The notes below the pieces were generated by a model, which saw only the letters and a list, made by a program, of their open reading frames with translations, was not told where the DNA came from and did not search any database. From assembly GCF_000526215.1 (NCBI RefSeq), contig NZ_JAFQ01000004.1, positions 7,874,001 through 7,938,000 on the forward strand: 64,000 nucleotides of DNA. The letters run 5' to 3'. Below are positions 1 to 8,036 of this stretch, in pieces. Position numbers and translations under genes: made by a program. Each line of letters opens with the position of its first letter. Position 1 is the first letter of the stretch. The stretch is from Nocardia sp. BMG51109 (GTDB lineage: Bacteria > Actinomycetota > Actinomycetes > Mycobacteriales > Mycobacteriaceae).

Positions 1-24
1 CCGGGGAGTGGGCACGCTACCGCC

Positions 25-903
25 ATGTCCATCAGTGCGATTCGGCCCGACGGGAACGATACCGGGCAGTCCGGCGGCGGCGATTCCGCCCGGTCGGGAG
101 GCATCGCCCGCGAGCGCGCGGCGTTCGGGGAACAGGTGCGGGGGCTGTTCCCGGCCGCCTCGCAGCTGGCCGCGCGGCGGGTGCGTGATCTGTTGCGGGC
201 GGCGCTGCGGACCGGGGAGTTCGGCACGGGTCGGCTGCCCGGTGAGGCCGAGCTGATGGCGCAGTATCGCGCGCCCCGCGACGTGGTTCGCGAGGCGCTG
301 GACCTGTTGCGCCGCGACGGGCTGATCGAGCGCCGCCGCGGGCTGGGCACCCTGGCCGTGCGCGACGAGTACGTGATCCCCGGGTCGCTGCCGCCGCAGG
401 GCCACGAGCTCGACGACCATCTCGCGGTCGGGCGGATCACGCCCCGGCTGCTGCACTGGGCCTGGATTCCCGCGCCGCGGGTGATCGCCGGTCATCTCGA
501 CGGCACCGCAACCGGCGACGACTGCCTGTGCGTCGAATACGTCCTGCTCGCCGACCAGCGCCCGATGGCGGTGTTCACCAATTACATTCGCGCGCCGGAG
601 GCCGCGCGGGTGGACCAGTCGCTGTTCCGGCGGGACTTCTACGCGCTGTTGCGTTCCGGCGGCATCGACACCGCCAGCTGCGATGTCGGCGTGCAGGCGG
701 CGGCCGCCGACGAGCACACCGCGGCCCTGCTGCACGTGCTGCCGAACGAGCCGGTTCTGCTGGTGCAGCAGCGCATTCGCGACGACACCGACCGGGTGGT
801 CGACTACGCGCTCGGCACCTGCCGCAACGAGCTGCTCATCGAGATCGGTCACATCCCCCGCATCGACATCACCGGCGCCGACCGACAGGAGAGTCCCGCA
901 TGA
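25..903 (+). CDS. GntR-family regulator with UTRA domain
   Basis: A 292-residue transcriptional regulator. Residues of about 45-115 form a winged helix-turn-helix of GntR type (LPGEAELMAQYRAPRDVV followed by ALDLLRRDGLIERR, then GLGT in the wing). Residues of about 130-285 look like a UTRA ligand-binding domain, ending in LGTCRNELLIEIGHIPRI. By family knowledge such proteins repress a neighbouring operon until a small effector binds. The stop codon overlaps the start of the amidase gene (ATGA at 900-903), so the two are almost certainly co-transcribed and translationally coupled, and the effector may be a substrate or product of the amidase. The first 24 bases of the window hold no clear ribosome-binding site, so the start is provisional. 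The N-terminal 40 residues are Gly/Ser-rich and probably disordered. Confidence 0.88.
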   Translation: MSISAIRPDGNDTGQSGGGDSARSGGIARERAAFGEQVRGLFPAASQLAARRVRDLLRAALRTGEFGTGRLPGEAELMAQYRAPRDVVREALDLLRRDGLIERRRGLGTLAVRDEYVIPGSLPPQGHELDDHLAVGRITPRLLHWAWIPAPRVIAGHLDGTATGDDCLCVEYVLLADQRPMAVFTNYIRAPEAARVDQSLFRRDFYALLRSGGIDTASCDVGVQAAAADEHTAALLHVLPNEPVLLVQQRIRDDTDRVVDYALGTCRNELLIEIGHIPRIDITGADRQESPA

Positions 904-2306
904 CCGAAACCGCCGCCCGCCCAACCTCCTTCGACACCGTGACCGACGCCGCGGCCGCCCTGCGCGCCGGTGAAATCACCGCCACCGATCTGGTCGAGCG
1001 CGCGCTCGCCACCACCGACGACGTCGGGGCGTATCTGGCCCGGTTCGACGACCGCGCGCGCCTCCGCGCGGCCGAGATCGATCGGCAGCTGGCCACCGGA
1101 ACGCCGGTGCCGCCGCTCGCGGGAATTCCGATCGGCGTCAAGGACATTCTCGCCCACGCGCACGCCCCGACCACCGCGCAGAGCCTGGTGCTCGATCCGG
1201 CGTGGGGCGCGGATATCGGCGACTGCGCCGTGGTCCGGCGGCTGGAGCAGGCCGGCGCCGTGATCACCGGCAAGACCAGCACGATGGAGTTCGCGATCGG
1301 AGTTCCCGACCCGGACAAGCCCTTTCCGGTGCCGCGCTGCGCGTGGGATCGCGAGCGCTGGGCCGGCGGCTCCAGCTCCGGTTCGGGTTCCGGAGTCGCC
1401 GCGGGGCTGTTCCTCGCCTCGATCGGCACCGACACCGCCGGCAGCATCCGGATACCGGCGGCGTTCAACGGCGTGACCGGTCTCAAGGCCACCTTCGGGC
1501 GGGTGCCGAAGTCCGGTGTGGTGCCGCTGGGCTACACACTCGACCACGTCGGCCCGCTGGCCCGCTCGGCCGCCGACTGCGCGCTGCTGCTGTCGGTGCT
1601 CGCGGGCCCCGATCCCGACGACCCGTACAGCGCCGCGGAGCCGGTCGCCGACTATCCGGCCGCCCTCACCGGCGATCTGCACGGGGTCACCGTCGGCGTG
1701 GACGACCTGGACCGATTCGCCGACGGCGGGATCGACCCCGAGCAGCCGCGGCTGTTCGCCGAGTCGATCGAGGCGCTGCGGGCCGCGGGCGCCACGGTGG
1801 TGCCGGTCGAGGTGCCGATGTACCAGGAGTTGGTGGCGATCGACCTGCTGGTGATGCTCGCCGAGGCGCACGCCTACCACCGCACCGATCTGCGCGACCG
1901 CTGGACCGATTACGGGCGCGGCACCCGCATCGTGCTCGCCGGCGGCGCGGCGGTGTCCGGACCGGATTACGTTCAGGCCCAACGCGTCCGGCGGATCGCG
2001 CGCGACCGGATGGCCGAGTTGCTCGGCCGGGTCGACCTCGTCGTCACCCCGACCGGCCACCTCGGCGCGCCGCCGCTGTCGACGCTCGACCCGATGCGGC
2101 CGCTGGGCGCGCTGTCCTCACTGCACACCCCTTACTGGAACCCTCTCGGCAATCCCACCCTCGCCGTGCCGATCGGCCTGTCCGCCGACGGCACCCCGCT
2201 GTCGATATCGATCAGCGGCCGGTATTTCGACGAGGCGACCGTCCTGCGCGCCGGCGACGCCTATCAGCGCCGCACCGCGCACCATCTCGCGAAAGGTATG
2301 GCATGA
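900..2306 (+). CDS. Amidase (amidase-signature family hydrolase)
   Basis: A 468-residue amidase-signature enzyme that hydrolyses C-N amide bonds in the cytoplasm. The Ser-cisSer-Lys triad is visible: Lys81 in PIGVKDIL, the cis-Ser near residue 158 in the Gly/Ser loop RWAGGSSSGSGSG, and the nucleophile Ser182 in DTAGSIRIPA. Length and motif spacing match the family (GatA, AtzF, biuret and allophanate hydrolases). The variant GGSSSGSGSG loop and a C-terminus without an extra domain fit a small-molecule amidase rather than the tRNA amidotransferase GatA, but I cannot name the substrate. The start is fixed by the ATGA overlap with the GntR gene, and the stop overlaps the next small gene in the same way (2303-2306), giving a tightly coupled three-gene operon. 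Confidence 0.92.
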   Translation: MTETAARPTSFDTVTDAAAALRAGEITATDLVERALATTDDVGAYLARFDDRARLRAAEIDRQLATGTPVPPLAGIPIGVKDILAHAHAPTTAQSLVLDPAWGADIGDCAVVRRLEQAGAVITGKTSTMEFAIGVPDPDKPFPVPRCAWDRERWAGGSSSGSGSGVAAGLFLASIGTDTAGSIRIPAAFNGVTGLKATFGRVPKSGVVPLGYTLDHVGPLARSAADCALLLSVLAGPDPDDPYSAAEPVADYPAALTGDLHGVTVGVDDLDRFADGGIDPEQPRLFAESIEALRAAGATVVPVEVPMYQELVAIDLLVMLAEAHAYHRTDLRDRWTDYGRGTRIVLAGGAAVSGPDYVQAQRVRRIARDRMAELLGRVDLVVTPTGHLGAPPLSTLDPMRPLGALSSLHTPYWNPLGNPTLAVPIGLSADGTPLSISISGRYFDEATVLRAGDAYQRRTAHHLAKGMA

Positions 2307-2452
2307 CCCCGACGTCCACCTGGTCCACCGACCCCGAGGAAAACGCCGCGGTGGAGGACCTCTACGAGATGCTGGCGGGGCTCTCCGAGTTGCTGCACGA
2401 CTGCGCCGAGGCCCGCTACGGCGATCCCAGCGGCGGGCACACCGTCGGCTGA
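2303..2452 (+). CDS. Small hypothetical protein coupled to amidase
   Basis: A 49-residue acidic protein beginning MTPTSTWSTDPEENAAVEDL and ending in GDPSGGHTVG. Its ATG overlaps the amidase stop codon (ATGA), the same arrangement as at the GntR/amidase junction, which is the main argument that it is real. A predicted helix (AAVEDLYEMLAGLSELLHDCAEARY) with regularly spaced Leu could bind a partner protein. I do not recognise a family. It may be a subunit or stabiliser of the amidase, by inference from position only. A short imperfect inverted repeat (CCGGCG, 6-base gap, CGCCGG at 2459-2476) follows the stop and could end the transcript. Confidence 0.55.
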   Translation: MTPTSTWSTDPEENAAVEDLYEMLAGLSELLHDCAEARYGDPSGGHTVG

Positions 2453-2689
2453 ACGGATCCGGCGAATACGCGCCGGGATGTCGCACACACGTCGCCGGGG
2501 ACGTTCCGGCGCGGGCACCCTCCGAATCCCGCCGGGCCTGCGAATTCCTTCCGGACCGGATTGTTTTGCTCCCTTTCGGACATTCCCCGAGGGAAACGCC
2601 GAATAGCGCCGGATTCGCTTCCCCTGACATCGCTGCGGTACGGTATACGCAATCCGAGTAGATCCGTGTCCGTGCGAAAGGGCTGGCTC

Positions 2690-3025
2690 ATGGCCAAGAA
2701 GGTCACCGTCACGCTCATCGACGATTACGACGGGAAGTCCAAAGCGGATGAGACCGTGCAGTTCTCGATCGATGGTGTGGCCTACGAAATCGATCTCTCC
2801 ACGTTGAATGCCGGCAAGCTCCGGGGTTCCCTGGAACCCTGGACCGATAAGGCCCGGAAGGTGGGCCGGGTGAAGTCGGGCGCGGTGACACGGCCGAAGT
2901 CCGCGGCCGACCGCGAACAGACGGTGGCCATCCGGGAATGGGCGAAGAAACACGGTTACAACGTGTCGGCCCGCGGGCGAATTTCGTCCGAGATCGTCGC
3001 CGCCTATCACAAAGCGAGCAAGTAG
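2690..3025 (+). CDS. lsr2: Lsr2-family nucleoid-associated protein (copy 1)
   Basis: A 111-residue Lsr2 protein, an actinobacterial H-NS analogue that bridges DNA and silences AT-rich or foreign genes. The N-terminal half (about residues 1-60, MAKKVTVTLIDDYDG then AYEIDLS) is the oligomerisation domain. The C-terminal half (WAKKHGYNVSARGRISSEIV) carries the RGR AT-minor-groove motif at residues 95-97. Length is that of the mycobacterial protein. The ATG at 2690 was chosen because homology begins exactly there; the open frame extends upstream without Lsr2-like sequence. A strong hairpin lies 40 bases after the stop. A second, more divergent Lsr2 lies 1.9 kb downstream on the other strand. Confidence 0.96.
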   Translation: MAKKVTVTLIDDYDGKSKADETVQFSIDGVAYEIDLSTLNAGKLRGSLEPWTDKARKVGRVKSGAVTRPKSAADREQTVAIREWAKKHGYNVSARGRISSEIVAAYHKASK

Positions 3026-3064
3026 ACTCACGATTCGGGTATTCCACCTGGTTGAATGGGTTTC

Positions 3065-3115
3065 CGGCCGGGCCCGGGTTACCGCGTGCGCAACGCGATA
3101 ATCCGGGCCCGGCCG
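3065..3115. terminator. Probable terminator hairpin after lsr2
   Basis: A perfect 13-base inverted repeat, CGGCCGGGCCCGG at 3065-3077 and its complement at 3103-3115, enclosing a loop that itself contains a small stem (CGCGT...ACGCG). It sits 40 bases downstream of the lsr2 stop and is followed by a modestly T-rich stretch. Strong GC stems without a long U tract are common actinobacterial terminators. Confidence 0.65.
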
Positions 3116-3292
3116 TTCTGCTGTGTGGGCCCGCCGCACAATTCGCGGGTCCGGAAAATAGTGCCCGGTCACGACGACGCGCCCGCCCGATACGAGGCCC
3201 GGCGACGGCGGTAACCTGTGATCATGGTGCGGTAACCATGCCGTTCCCGCATGTCACCGAGTGCGCATCCGAACCGGGCGGGGGTGGTTGGC

Positions 3293-4597
3293 GTGACACG
3301 CGAACAGGCCGTCGCCGAACTGGCGCGGCAGTGGCGAACTGCGGTGTCGGACACCGGCTTCGTGCCGATGCCGCAGCGCGATCTCGAGCGGCTGCTCACG
3401 GGGCTGCTGGAGCGGCTGATGGCGGCCATCGTGGCCGAGCCGTTCGACGGGGCGGCCGCCGCCGCGGTGGGCGCCGACCTGGTCCGCGCGAATCTGACCG
3501 ACCCCCGGGTGATGGCCCGCACCTCCGGCGCGCTGGCACCGCTGGCCGAGGCCATGGCACCGCACCGGGCGCGGGTCGTCACCGCCCTCGGCGAGCTGGC
3601 CCGCGGCTACACTGTGGAGCTGCTGGCCACCCGGGCCCGCCACCAGGAGATGTTGCACGCGGCGATGGCCGACGCCCGCCAGGCGGCCGAGGTGCGGTTC
3701 CGGGTGCTGTTCGACAACGCCGCCGTCGCGATCGGCATCTGCGATACGGGCGGACAGGTCGTCGACGCGAACCCGGCGCTGGCCGCCATGCTCGGCCTGC
3801 CGGTGCCGCGGCTTCGCGGCCTGCCGGTCTCGGAGCTGGTGCACCCGGACGACCACGCCGAGATCCGGGCGCGCGTCTTCGACGAGTTGCTGACCACCGG
3901 ATCCGGCACGGTGCGGCTGGAGCTGCGCTATGCGCGCCCCGACCGGACCGGCGGCTGGGCCGAGTGGGCGATCACGCTGGTGCCGGCGACGGGCGGGCGC
4001 TCGGCCTACCTGCTGGTGGTGGGCGAGGATACGACCCAGCGCCGGGCCCTGCAGGCCGAACTGAGCCGCCAGGCCCGGCACGATCCGCTGACCGGCCTGC
4101 CCAATCGGCGCCGGCTGGTCGAGACGGTCGCGGAGATCATCGCGGACGCCGGGCCGGACGACCGGATCGGGTTGGGCTTCATCGACCTGGACGGATTCAA
4201 GGGCGTGAACGACACCTACGGGCACGGCGTCGGGGATCGGCTGCTCGCCGCGGTGGCACCGCGACTGGCCGCGCACACCGCCGAGGCGATGCTGGCGCGG
4301 GTCGGCGGCGACGAATTCGTGGTGTTGTTCCCGCCGCCGTGCGATGCGGCCCGGGTGGCGGCCGTGACGAGGACGCTGCTCGACGCGCTCACCGAGCCGA
4401 TTCCGGTGGACGATCTGAAGCTGACGATCTCCGCGTGCATCGGAGCCGTGGTGACCCCCGTTGCCGATGCGGATGCCGAACAATTGCTGGACGCCGCCGA
4501 CGCCGGGTTGTACCGGGCCAAGGCCGCCGGGCCGAACCGGTGGGTGCTGCACAATCACGACATCACGGCCCGGGCGATACTTCCCGGCCCGCGCTGA
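3293..4597 (+). CDS. PAS-GGDEF diguanylate cyclase
   Basis: Makes cyclic di-GMP from two GTP. An N-terminal helical region (about residues 1-135) is typical of actinobacterial GGDEF sensors and is followed by a PAS domain (about 136-245: FRVLFDNAAVAIGICDTGG... VHPDDHAEIRARVF). The cyclase domain (about 255-420) carries DPLTGLPNRR, FIDLDGFKGVNDTYGHGVGD and the intact catalytic GGDEF motif at about 338-342. No RxxD inhibitory site is present five residues before GGDEF, so product feedback through the I-site is unlikely. There is no EAL or HD-GYP phosphodiesterase domain. I chose the GTG at 3293, which has a G-rich ribosome-binding site; an in-frame ATG at 3251 would add 14 residues but has none. 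It lies between two Lsr2 genes. Confidence 0.9.
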   Translation: MTREQAVAELARQWRTAVSDTGFVPMPQRDLERLLTGLLERLMAAIVAEPFDGAAAAAVGADLVRANLTDPRVMARTSGALAPLAEAMAPHRARVVTALGELARGYTVELLATRARHQEMLHAAMADARQAAEVRFRVLFDNAAVAIGICDTGGQVVDANPALAAMLGLPVPRLRGLPVSELVHPDDHAEIRARVFDELLTTGSGTVRLELRYARPDRTGGWAEWAITLVPATGGRSAYLLVVGEDTTQRRALQAELSRQARHDPLTGLPNRRRLVETVAEIIADAGPDDRIGLGFIDLDGFKGVNDTYGHGVGDRLLAAVAPRLAAHTAEAMLARVGGDEFVVLFPPPCDAARVAAVTRTLLDALTEPIPVDDLKLTISACIGAVVTPVADADAEQLLDAADAGLYRAKAAGPNRWVLHNHDITARAILPGPR

Positions 4598-4699
4598 GAC
4601 TTTCCGCCCGCGCTGAACTTCCCGGCTCCCGACGAGCGGGCACCGGCCCGGCACGCGGTCCGGCAAACCCCGGCTCCGAGGCGTCCTACTTCCGTCGAT

Positions 4700-4771
4700 T
4701 CAGGGCATCAGGAGCGTGTCGATAAAGCCGGAAATCGTGCTCACGAGCTGATCGATGAAATGCGGGATCAT
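4700..4771 (-). CDS. Possible 23-residue amphipathic peptide
   Basis: In the 333-base gap between the cyclase and the second lsr2 there is a short minus-strand frame, ATG at 4771 to TGA at 4700, preceded by GGAAGGA at good spacing. The peptide starts MIPHFIDQLV, continues with STISGFID and ends TLLMP. It would form one amphipathic or hydrophobic helix. I do not recognise a family, and such a short frame could occur by chance. The rest of 4598-4930 shows nothing else that I can support. Confidence 0.25.
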   Translation of the reverse strand: MIPHFIDQLVSTISGFIDTLLMP

Positions 4772-4930
4772 CGGCTGGTCCTTCCGTCGGCGTTGCGGAT
4801 ACCGGCACTCCGGCCCTGCTGCTGCGCAAGGGCCATCGAGTACTGTCCGGTATTCGGCGCGAGGCGCGGCCCGGATGGGCGCCGATCGTTTGCTGGTGGG
4901 TTTGCGACGAAGGTCTCGATCGGCCCGTTC

Positions 4931-5287
4931 TCAGTCGGCCGCGCGCCGGTCGGCCGTGGACCGCTCGGCGTTCAGGTAGGCCCGCAGCACCTCGGCGGGC
5001 ACACGGCCGCGCGCGGACACCGCAAGTCCGTTCTCGCGCGCCCATTTCCGTGCCGCGGTCGATTCGACGGCCGTCATCGTCGCCGGCCTGCGCACACTCG
5101 TCATGGTGCGCCGGACCCGGCGGGCGTGTCCGGCCCAGTGCCCCACCTGCTCGCGCAGCCGGGCCGCGTTGGCGGCCGACAGGTCGATCTCGTAGGTCTC
5201 CCCGTCCAGGCCGAAGACCACCGTCTCGGCCGCCGACGACGTGCCGTCCAGGTCGTCGACGTGCATGACCAGTACTCGATGTGACAC
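4931..5287 (-). CDS. Lsr2-family nucleoid-associated protein (copy 2)
   Basis: A 118-residue Lsr2 paralogue, clearly related to the copy at 2690 but diverged. It has an N-terminal oligomerisation domain (VLVMHVDDLDG, then TYEIDLSAANAARLRE) and a C-terminal DNA-binding domain WARENGLAVSARGRVPAEVL, with the RGR motif at about residues 93-95. Between them lies a basic linker (GHARRVRRTMTSVRRPATM). The start is a GTG at 5287 with AAGGAG about seven bases upstream; the frame stays open further upstream, but without Lsr2 homology. Two Lsr2 genes around a diguanylate cyclase suggests that this copy adjusts or antagonises the main one, which is inference. Confidence 0.9.
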   Translation of the reverse strand: MSHRVLVMHVDDLDGTSSAAETVVFGLDGETYEIDLSAANAARLREQVGHWAGHARRVRRTMTSVRRPATMTAVESTAARKWARENGLAVSARGRVPAEVLRAYLNAERSTADRRAAD

Positions 5288-5719
5288 TCCGTGCTCCTTC
5301 GCACCCCGACCCCCAGCGCTGCTCCCGCAGATTCGTAACTTACTGAGGGACGGAAACCGCCGTCGTGCCACTGGGAAAGTTCACCATATCGAGTCCGCGA
5401 AGACAGTGACGGACAACAATCCGCGATTCCGCTCGGGCCCGGCCGAAATCGGCGCGAATCCCGGCCGAGGCGCCGGATCCGGCGCGCCGAAAGGCACTGC
5501 GGCACAACCGAACTTCCAGCACGCCCGGGCGCGGCGCCGGCAACCGGTGAGCGTCGTCCCCGCCCGCCCCGTCACAAGCCCGTACGACGGAACTCAGGGA
5601 ACGATCACAAGAATGCGCGACACCGGCTCTGCGGCGGGTTCCGATCGGTAAACTGAGACGGAAAACAATGCCGCTACACATGTCATTCGTACCCCGAAAT
5701 ACGGTGTGCGACACCGTAC
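5288..5719. other. Intergenic region upstream of second lsr2
   Basis: About 430 bases of divergent upstream sequence between the minus-strand lsr2 paralogue and the plus-strand synthetase fusion. GC content falls visibly around 5360-5420 and 5630-5720, as expected for promoters. Short frames on both strands have no recognisable protein sequence. I see no RNA gene or repeat. Confidence 0.4.
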
Positions 5720-5749
5720 TTGACCGGTCCGCGACGCACCGGCTACAAA
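5720..5749 (+). promoter_or_regulatory. Candidate sigma-A-type promoter
   Basis: TTGACC at 5720-5725 and TACAAA at 5744-5749, with an 18-base spacer, close to the vegetative consensus. Transcription from about 5756 would exclude the upstream ATG codons and favours a start for the downstream gene at TTG 5803 or GTG 5815. Confidence 0.4.
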
Positions 5750-5802
5750 TGAGTCCCCGCCGGTCCGGACGGTTCGGACCAGCCCGCGAGAAGTGTACGA
5801 AG

Positions 5803-7878
5803 TTGGCTACCGATGTGATCGACGCGACCGTGGAATTGCCGGTCGACCGCAAATCCGTGTGGGATCTGCTCACGGATCCGCAAAGCTATTCGCGATTCTT
5901 CCCCGGAATCGGCGCCTGCGATCGCCTGGAGACGATCGACGGCCATCCGCTGTGGCAGTTCCGGATAGGCACCCCGAGGGCCGGGATACGCACATTCGCA
6001 GCAACTTTCGTGGCCGGAAGCCCCGGCGAGAGCCTGGAACTGAAGTGCGCGGCGACGGCCAGCTTCGCGGCGGTTCGGTTGCGTGACACCGCGACCGGCG
6101 AGGGCACCCGCGTCACCCTCACCTTCTTCGCGCCGGGCCGCATCCACCCGATCGCGGCCGCGCTGCCGGACTCCGACATCACCGACTGGGCCGAGGCCGG
6201 GCTGCGACGGCTGGCCGAACTACTCACGGGCGCACCGACGTCCGTGGTGGTCAACGGCGAGGGCACGCTGCTACGCCGGCATGCCGACGTGGCTCGCCAG
6301 ATGGTCTCGACCGGCGTCGTCCGCACCTACCGCCCCGATCTCGGCGCGAAACAGCTGCGCCAACTGGCCGCGTGGGGATTCAATCTGGCCGGCGGCTACG
6401 CGGCGGCGGCCGCATGCTCCCCGCACCGCCCGGCCGTCGTCGACGATCACGGCACCCGCACCTTCACCGAGATCCACGAGCGCAGCCACGCGCTGGCGGC
6501 CGCGATGGCCCGGTTCGGGCTCGGCTCCGGCGATGCGGTCGGCCTGCTGGCCCGCAATCACGCCGGAATGGTCGAAACCATGGTCGCCGCCGGCAAACTC
6601 GGTGTCGATGTGGTGCTGCTGAACGCGGGCCTGTCGGCGCGGCGGATCGAGGAGATCGTCCAGCGGCACCGGCTCGAGCACCTGTTCGTCGACAGCGAGC
6701 TGGAATCGCTGGTGCACTACCTGCATTCGGATATCCAGCGGGTGTTCACCGATATCGGGGCGGGCCCCTACCGCACCACCATCGACGACCTGATCACCGA
6801 GGGGCACCGCGACTTCCGCAAACCGTCCCGGGCCGGCCGGCTGATCGTGCTCACCTCCGGCACCAGCGGCACGCCCAAGGGCGCCCGCCGCCCGCATCCC
6901 AAGGGTTTCGCCACGGTGGCCGCGCTGCTGTCGCGCATCCCGCTGCGGATGAACGAGACCATGCTCATCCCGGCGCCGCTGTTCCACACCTGGGGCATGG
7001 CGACGCTGCAGCTGAGCACGCCGCTGCGCGCCACCGTCGTGCTGCCCGAACACTTCGACGCCCGCGACACCCTCCGCCTGATCGCCGAAAACCGGGTCAC
7101 CACACTGGTTCTGGTGCCGACCATGGTGCAGCGCATCCTGGATCTGCCGACCCCGGTGCGGGCCCGGTTCGACACCTCCAGCCTGCGCGTCGTCGCCAGC
7201 TGCGGCGCACCGCTGGCCGGCGCCACGGTGCAGCGGTTCATGGACACCTACGGCGATGTGCTCTACAACGTCTACGGGTCCACCGAGGTCTCGTGGGCCA
7301 CCGTCGCCACTCCCGAGGATCTGCGCACCTCCCCGACCACGGCCGGCCGCCCGCCGCTGGGCACCCGGATCGCGATCCTGGGCCCGGACCACGACCCGGT
7401 CCCGGTGGGCGCCACCGGGCGCATCTACGTCGGCAATCACATGCTGTTCGACGGCTACGTCAACGCCGCACCGCCGGAGGAGGCCGACGGCATGCTCGAC
7501 ACCGGCGACCTCGGCTATCTCGACGCCGCCGGGCGGCTGTTCATCGACGGCCGCGACGACGAGATGATCATCTCCGGCGGCGAGAACGTCTTCCCGCGGC
7601 CGGTCGAGGAGGCGCTGGCGCATCTGCCGCAGATCACCGACGTCGCGGTGGTCGGCGTGCCGGACCGTGAGTTCGGCCAGCGACTGGCGGCCTTCATCGT
7701 CAAGCGGGAGGGCTCGGGGCTGGATTCGGACATGATTCGCACCTACGTCCGCCACCGGCTCAGCCGCTTCTCCGTCCCGCGCGACGTCACGTTCCTGTCC
7801 GCGCTGCCGCGCGGTGAGACCGGCAAGGTGCTCAAGCGGCTGCTCACGGGCGCCCCGGTCAACGAGTCGCCGCTGTGA
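5803..7878 (+). CDS. SRPBCC-acyl-CoA synthetase fusion protein
   Basis: A two-domain protein of about 690 residues. The first 145 residues are an SRPBCC/START-like lipid- or ligand-binding fold (IDATVELPVDRKSVWDLLTD, ending in TDWAEAGLRRLAELLTG). The remainder is an ANL-superfamily adenylate-forming enzyme of FadD type that activates a carboxylic acid to acyl-AMP and then acyl-CoA. It shows the AMP loop LTSGTSGTPKGA, YNVYGSTEVSW, the TGDLGYLD motif with the hinge DGRDDEMIISGGENV, and the C-terminal catalytic lysine in GETGKVLKR. The SRPBCC domain may present or select the acyl substrate, which is inference. The start is uncertain: TTG 5803 is chosen because homology begins just after it and a promoter lies at 5720-5749. 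The same frame is open from ATG 5668. Confidence 0.82.
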   Translation: MATDVIDATVELPVDRKSVWDLLTDPQSYSRFFPGIGACDRLETIDGHPLWQFRIGTPRAGIRTFAATFVAGSPGESLELKCAATASFAAVRLRDTATGEGTRVTLTFFAPGRIHPIAAALPDSDITDWAEAGLRRLAELLTGAPTSVVVNGEGTLLRRHADVARQMVSTGVVRTYRPDLGAKQLRQLAAWGFNLAGGYAAAAACSPHRPAVVDDHGTRTFTEIHERSHALAAAMARFGLGSGDAVGLLARNHAGMVETMVAAGKLGVDVVLLNAGLSARRIEEIVQRHRLEHLFVDSELESLVHYLHSDIQRVFTDIGAGPYRTTIDDLITEGHRDFRKPSRAGRLIVLTSGTSGTPKGARRPHPKGFATVAALLSRIPLRMNETMLIPAPLFHTWGMATLQLSTPLRATVVLPEHFDARDTLRLIAENRVTTLVLVPTMVQRILDLPTPVRARFDTSSLRVVASCGAPLAGATVQRFMDTYGDVLYNVYGSTEVSWATVATPEDLRTSPTTAGRPPLGTRIAILGPDHDPVPVGATGRIYVGNHMLFDGYVNAAPPEEADGMLDTGDLGYLDAAGRLFIDGRDDEMIISGGENVFPRPVEEALAHLPQITDVAVVGVPDREFGQRLAAFIVKREGSGLDSDMIRTYVRHRLSRFSVPRDVTFLSALPRGETGKVLKRLLTGAPVNESPL

Positions 7879-8036
7879 GCGCCCGGTTGCCGGCCGCGGC
7901 ACTGTGATCCGACACGAGAAGTACCACACGGAATCTCCCGAATCTTCACGATCGATTGTGGATTCTGCCCTGAAGAGTCTCGAAACGGTTACGTTGATAT
8001 GGCAGTGCAGTGAACGGGGGTGGAAGGAAGTTTCCC

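Noticed and set aside
849..2060. Minus-strand frame opposite the amidase
   Set aside because: Mirror of amidase codons; no homology and the amidase motifs are intact on the plus strand.
3254..4666. Minus-strand frame opposite the diguanylate cyclase
   Set aside because: Shadow frame; the GGDEF protein is unmistakable on the plus strand.
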